Of a stretch of 59,601 bases of DNA, positions 57,818-59,601 are shown in pieces. The DNA is from Mucilaginibacter_A sp964236465. GTDB lineage: Bacteria > Bacteroidota > Bacteroidia > Sphingobacteriales > Sphingobacteriaceae. Below the pieces are notes generated by a model. The model saw only the letters and a list, made by a program, of their open reading frames with translations. It searched no databases and was not told where the DNA came from. Numbering within the stretch: position 1 is the first letter of the stretch; each line of letters starts with the position of its first letter. The position numbers and the translations under genes were made by a program. The stretch covers positions 1 to 59,601 of the forward strand of contig CAXSBZ010000021.1 of assembly GCA_964236465.1 (NCBI GenBank), given 5' to 3'.

Positions 57818-59601
57818 CTAATATCGGTTTTGATCATAAAGCCAGACCCGTAAAAGCGAAATCAGCTGATCTACATCCACCGGTTTAGGAATATAATCCG
57901 ATGCACCGGCGCGAATACAAGTTTCCCGGTCGGCAGGCATCACCTTGGCTGTTACCGCTATCACCGGCAGGTTTTTAAACTCCGGATGCTGCCGTATTTC
58001 GCGGATACTTTCGTAGCCATCCATCTCCGGCATCATCATGTCCATCAGCACAATATCGATTTGATGGCCGCCGAGCTGCTCAATTGCTTCCCGGCCGTTG
58101 GTGGCTGTAATCACATTCATTTTGTATTTTTCAAAAGACCGGCTCAGCGAAAAGATATTGCGCACATCGTCATCTGCAATCAAAATAGTTTTGTTTTTTA
58201 GCACTTCGGTTAATGAACCGCTCTTTTTAACCGGCATAAAACCAAGTTTCTGCGGATTTTCTTTGTGCTCCATCACATGCAAAAAAAGCGCAACTTCATC
58301 CATTACCCGCTGGTAAGATTGTGCTGTTTTTACCACGATAGAATCTGCAAAGCGTAAAATCCGGTTTTCTTCGGCCATGGAAAGGTGTTTTCCAGTAAAA
58401 ACAATAATCGGAATCCTGTCCAAATCCGGGTTGCGGGTTATTTTTTCCAAAGAACCGTAAATGGTTTTGCCCGATATGCCCATATCCAAAATCACACAAT
58501 CCACTTTCCTTTTTTGCAGTGTGCTGATGCTTTGATCCACGTCGCCGGAAATTTCTGAAGTGATGCTGAAGCTTTCCAAGAAATAAGACAATGCCTTGGC
58601 ATGCTGTTGGTTATCTTCCAAAATCAGCACTTTTTTCGGGCTGCGCAACATCGCATCTTCCAGCTTTTCAAACAGCTGTTTCATCTGCTCCGTGGCCAGC
58701 GGTTTATTAATAAAATCGATGGCACCTTTCAGCAGACTTTCTTTTTTTACTTCCAGCGACGACATGATGTGAACCGGAATGTGCCGCGTTGCCGGGTTGC
58801 TTTTCAGCTCTTCCATCACTTCCCAGCCATCTTTTACCGGCAACTGGATGTCGAGCAAAATGGCTTGCGGCTTATATTGCTGCACCATTTCCAAACCCAA
58901 ATCACCGCGAACAGCAACGATGCCTTTATAGCCTTTTTCGTGGGTGAATTTTAACAGCGCACGAGCAAAAATGGTGTCATCCTCAATAATCAGGATCAGT
59001 TTATCGCCTGCCGCCAGCTCATCCCGGTCATCTTTAATTTCGGCCGGGATCAAGTCTGTGAGGTGTTTTGTACGGATATTGGAAACTGGCGATGCTTCTT
59101 TTACAAGTGTTTTTTGGTCAATCAATGGTCGATCAGCCATTTTTTCAAAATCAACTCCAGCAGGATTTTTGATCGGCACAAATAAAATAAACGTGCTTCC
59201 TTTTCCCGGTACACTTTGCAATTTGATTTCGCCTTGCAAAAGTTCGGCTAATTTGCGGCTGATGGACAAGCCCAAACCCGTGCCACCAAAGTTCCGCCGC
59301 GTCGAGCCGTCAGCTTGCTTAAATGGTTCAAAAATCAGCTCCTGGTCTTCCGGCAAAATCCCAATTCCGCTATCAGCAACTACAAATCGGATATAGTTTT
59401 TATTTTCATTCGGTTCAATTTTCAAGCTCACTTCGCCTTTTGCCGTAAATTTTAAAGCGTTAGAAAGCAGGTTTTTCAGAATTTGTTCCAGCTTGGCTTT
59501 GTCGGTTTCGATCGTTTCTGACATTAGCAAACCGGCTGAAATATTCAAATCCAGTTTCTTTTCTTTGGCCACCGGAGAAAACAAACCTTTCATTTCCGAC
59601 A
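57818..59601 (-). CDS. Hybrid histidine kinase, C-terminal part (HATPase and three receivers)
   Basis: The gene runs off the right edge (frame open to 59601), so the N-terminus is missing. The visible 593 residues contain the histidine kinase ATPase domain (residues about 20-150: N-box LEQILKNLLSNALKFT, G-boxes DSGIGI and GGTGLGLSIS) and three receiver domains (about 200-320, 330-440 and 455-585). Each receiver shows its phospho-acceptor Asp (LLDIQLP, VILDMGIS, LMDMMMPEMDG) and conserved Lys. It lacks a visible HPt domain. It would sense a signal and pass phosphate through several receivers, perhaps with CheR. An exact repeat is in frame at 59092-59103 (L-V-K-E-A-S). Confidence 0.92.
   Translation of the reverse strand, partial: SEMKGLFSPVAKEKKLDLNISAGLLMSETIETDKAKLEQILKNLLSNALKFTAKGEVSLKIEPNENKNYIRFVVADSGIGILPEDQELIFEPFKQADGSTRRNFGGTGLGLSISRKLAELLQGEIKLQSVPGKGSTFILFVPIKNPAGVDFEKMADRPLIDQKTLVKEASPVSNIRTKHLTDLIPAEIKDDRDELAAGDKLILIIEDDTIFARALLKFTHEKGYKGIVAVRGDLGLEMVQQYKPQAILLDIQLPVKDGWEVMEELKSNPATRHIPVHIMSSLEVKKESLLKGAIDFINKPLATEQMKQLFEKLEDAMLRSPKKVLILEDNQQHAKALSYFLESFSITSEISGDVDQSISTLQKRKVDCVILDMGISGKTIYGSLEKITRNPDLDRIPIIVFTGKHLSMAEENRILRFADSIVVKTAQSYQRVMDEVALFLHVMEHKENPQKLGFMPVKKSGSLTEVLKNKTILIADDDVRNIFSLSRSFEKYKMNVITATNGREAIEQLGGHQIDIVLMDMMMPEMDGYESIREIRQHPEFKNLPVIAVTAKVMPADRETCIRAGASDYIPKPVDVDQLISLLRVWLYDQNRY

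Larger units (their letters stand above)
626..59103. repeat. Interspersed 12-base repeat TAAAA(GA/AC)AGYAT, 53 exact copies
   Basis: Start coordinates of exact copies by hand count (12 bases each, either strand): 626, 912, 2942, 2988, 4322, 5512, 6756, 9448, 10529, 11467, 11781, 12568, 14484, 18168, 19224, 20756, 21347, 21390, 23385, 24507, 24578, 26338, 27825, 28153, 29182, 29397, 30340, 32817, 32904, 32931, 34329, 35617, 35949, 36272, 37891, 38611, 38629, 40421, 41361, 42220, 42668, 44816, 46771, 49371, 49629, 51785, 52713, 53122, 54779, 56533, 57099, 57728, 59092. Subtypes: GAAGC 21, GAAGT 10, ACAGC 9, ACAGT 13. Orientation is balanced (25 and 28). Many copies have a 5' arm: TTTTA, a few bases, then G-A/G before the core. 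Some have a mismatch (for example 5300, 7410, 16179, 17243, 25994, 32850, 37024, 39540, 41087, 42694, 46047, 48914, 53645, 58322). Counts should be rechecked by computer. Confidence 0.93.

Noticed and set aside
626..59103. The interspersed word as chance enrichment in AT-rich DNA
   Set aside because: The word has conserved G and C positions, two linked core forms and a conserved arm. Four 12-base words on two strands would occur well below once in this length by chance, even with AT bias.
626..59103. The interspersed word as a promoter element or IS end
   Set aside because: It does not match TAnnTTTG, occurs within coding sequence in either orientation, and has no transposase or target-site duplications beside it.
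1..59601. CRISPR array
   Set aside because: No regularly spaced repeat with unique spacers and no cas gene. The interspersed word is irregularly spaced over the whole window.

Overview
The window looks like a chromosomal segment of a free-living Bacteroidota bacterium, most likely from the Sphingobacteriales. Supporting signs are a type IX secretion plug protein, ribosomal and housekeeping genes of Bacteroidota type, -7 promoter elements of the form TAnnTTTG, lipoproteins and secreted proteins of that phylum, and UPF0175/DUF433-type toxin-antitoxin genes. No phage, complete insertion sequence, CRISPR array, rRNA or tRNA was seen.

Layout. 0.2-7.3 kb: a CoA-binding protein, an FAD oxidoreductase, a LemA/TPM-domain cluster, a NUDIX hydrolase, a regulatory-domain protein and a small FUSC-like membrane protein. 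7.5-17.4 kb: ABC-F ATPase, membrane protein, T9SS plug protein, DEDDy exonuclease, two-domain peptide ABC ATPase, RNase R and a polyprenyl diphosphate synthase. 17.4-19.4 kb: a decaying toxin-antitoxin island in which the 3' end of the polyprenyl synthase gene is repeated twice more. 19.4-30.3 kb: BLUF photoreceptor, rpmA-rplU, a dicarboxylate/amino acid symporter, an ECF sigma factor with a membrane partner, a surface-polysaccharide group (flippase and three family-2 glycosyltransferases), a small heat-shock protein and a thioesterase. 30.4-40.8 kb: a large MscS channel, type II NADH dehydrogenase, and a maltose/glucan unit (beta-phosphoglucomutase, GH65 phosphorylase, GH13 enzyme). 40.9-48.8 kb: a periplasmic molybdenum aldehyde oxidoreductase operon of PaoABC type with XdhC and a MobA-like transferase, then a monooxygenase-like protein, a DJ-1/PfpI protein and a Crp-type regulator. 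49.7-59.6 kb: KUP potassium transporter, a TreS-maltokinase fusion, gene remnants and REP-like hairpins, CheR, and the C-terminal part of a hybrid histidine kinase that runs off the right edge. GH65/beta-phosphoglucomutase and TreS-maltokinase would together link maltose, trehalose and glucose 1-phosphate.

The most striking feature is not a gene. A short word, TAAAA followed by GA or AC and then AGYAT, occurs 53 times exactly by hand count (about one per 1.1 kb), on both strands, inside and between genes. Many copies have a second arm (TTTTA, then GG or similar) on the 5' side. Some copies form close inverted pairs at gene ends, and others overlap start or stop codons. This behaves like the DNA uptake sequences of Neisseria and Pasteurellaceae, and I know of no described equivalent in Bacteroidota. 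Two gene 3' ends that carry or adjoin a copy (polyprenyl synthase, MscS) have been locally duplicated, which may be connected.
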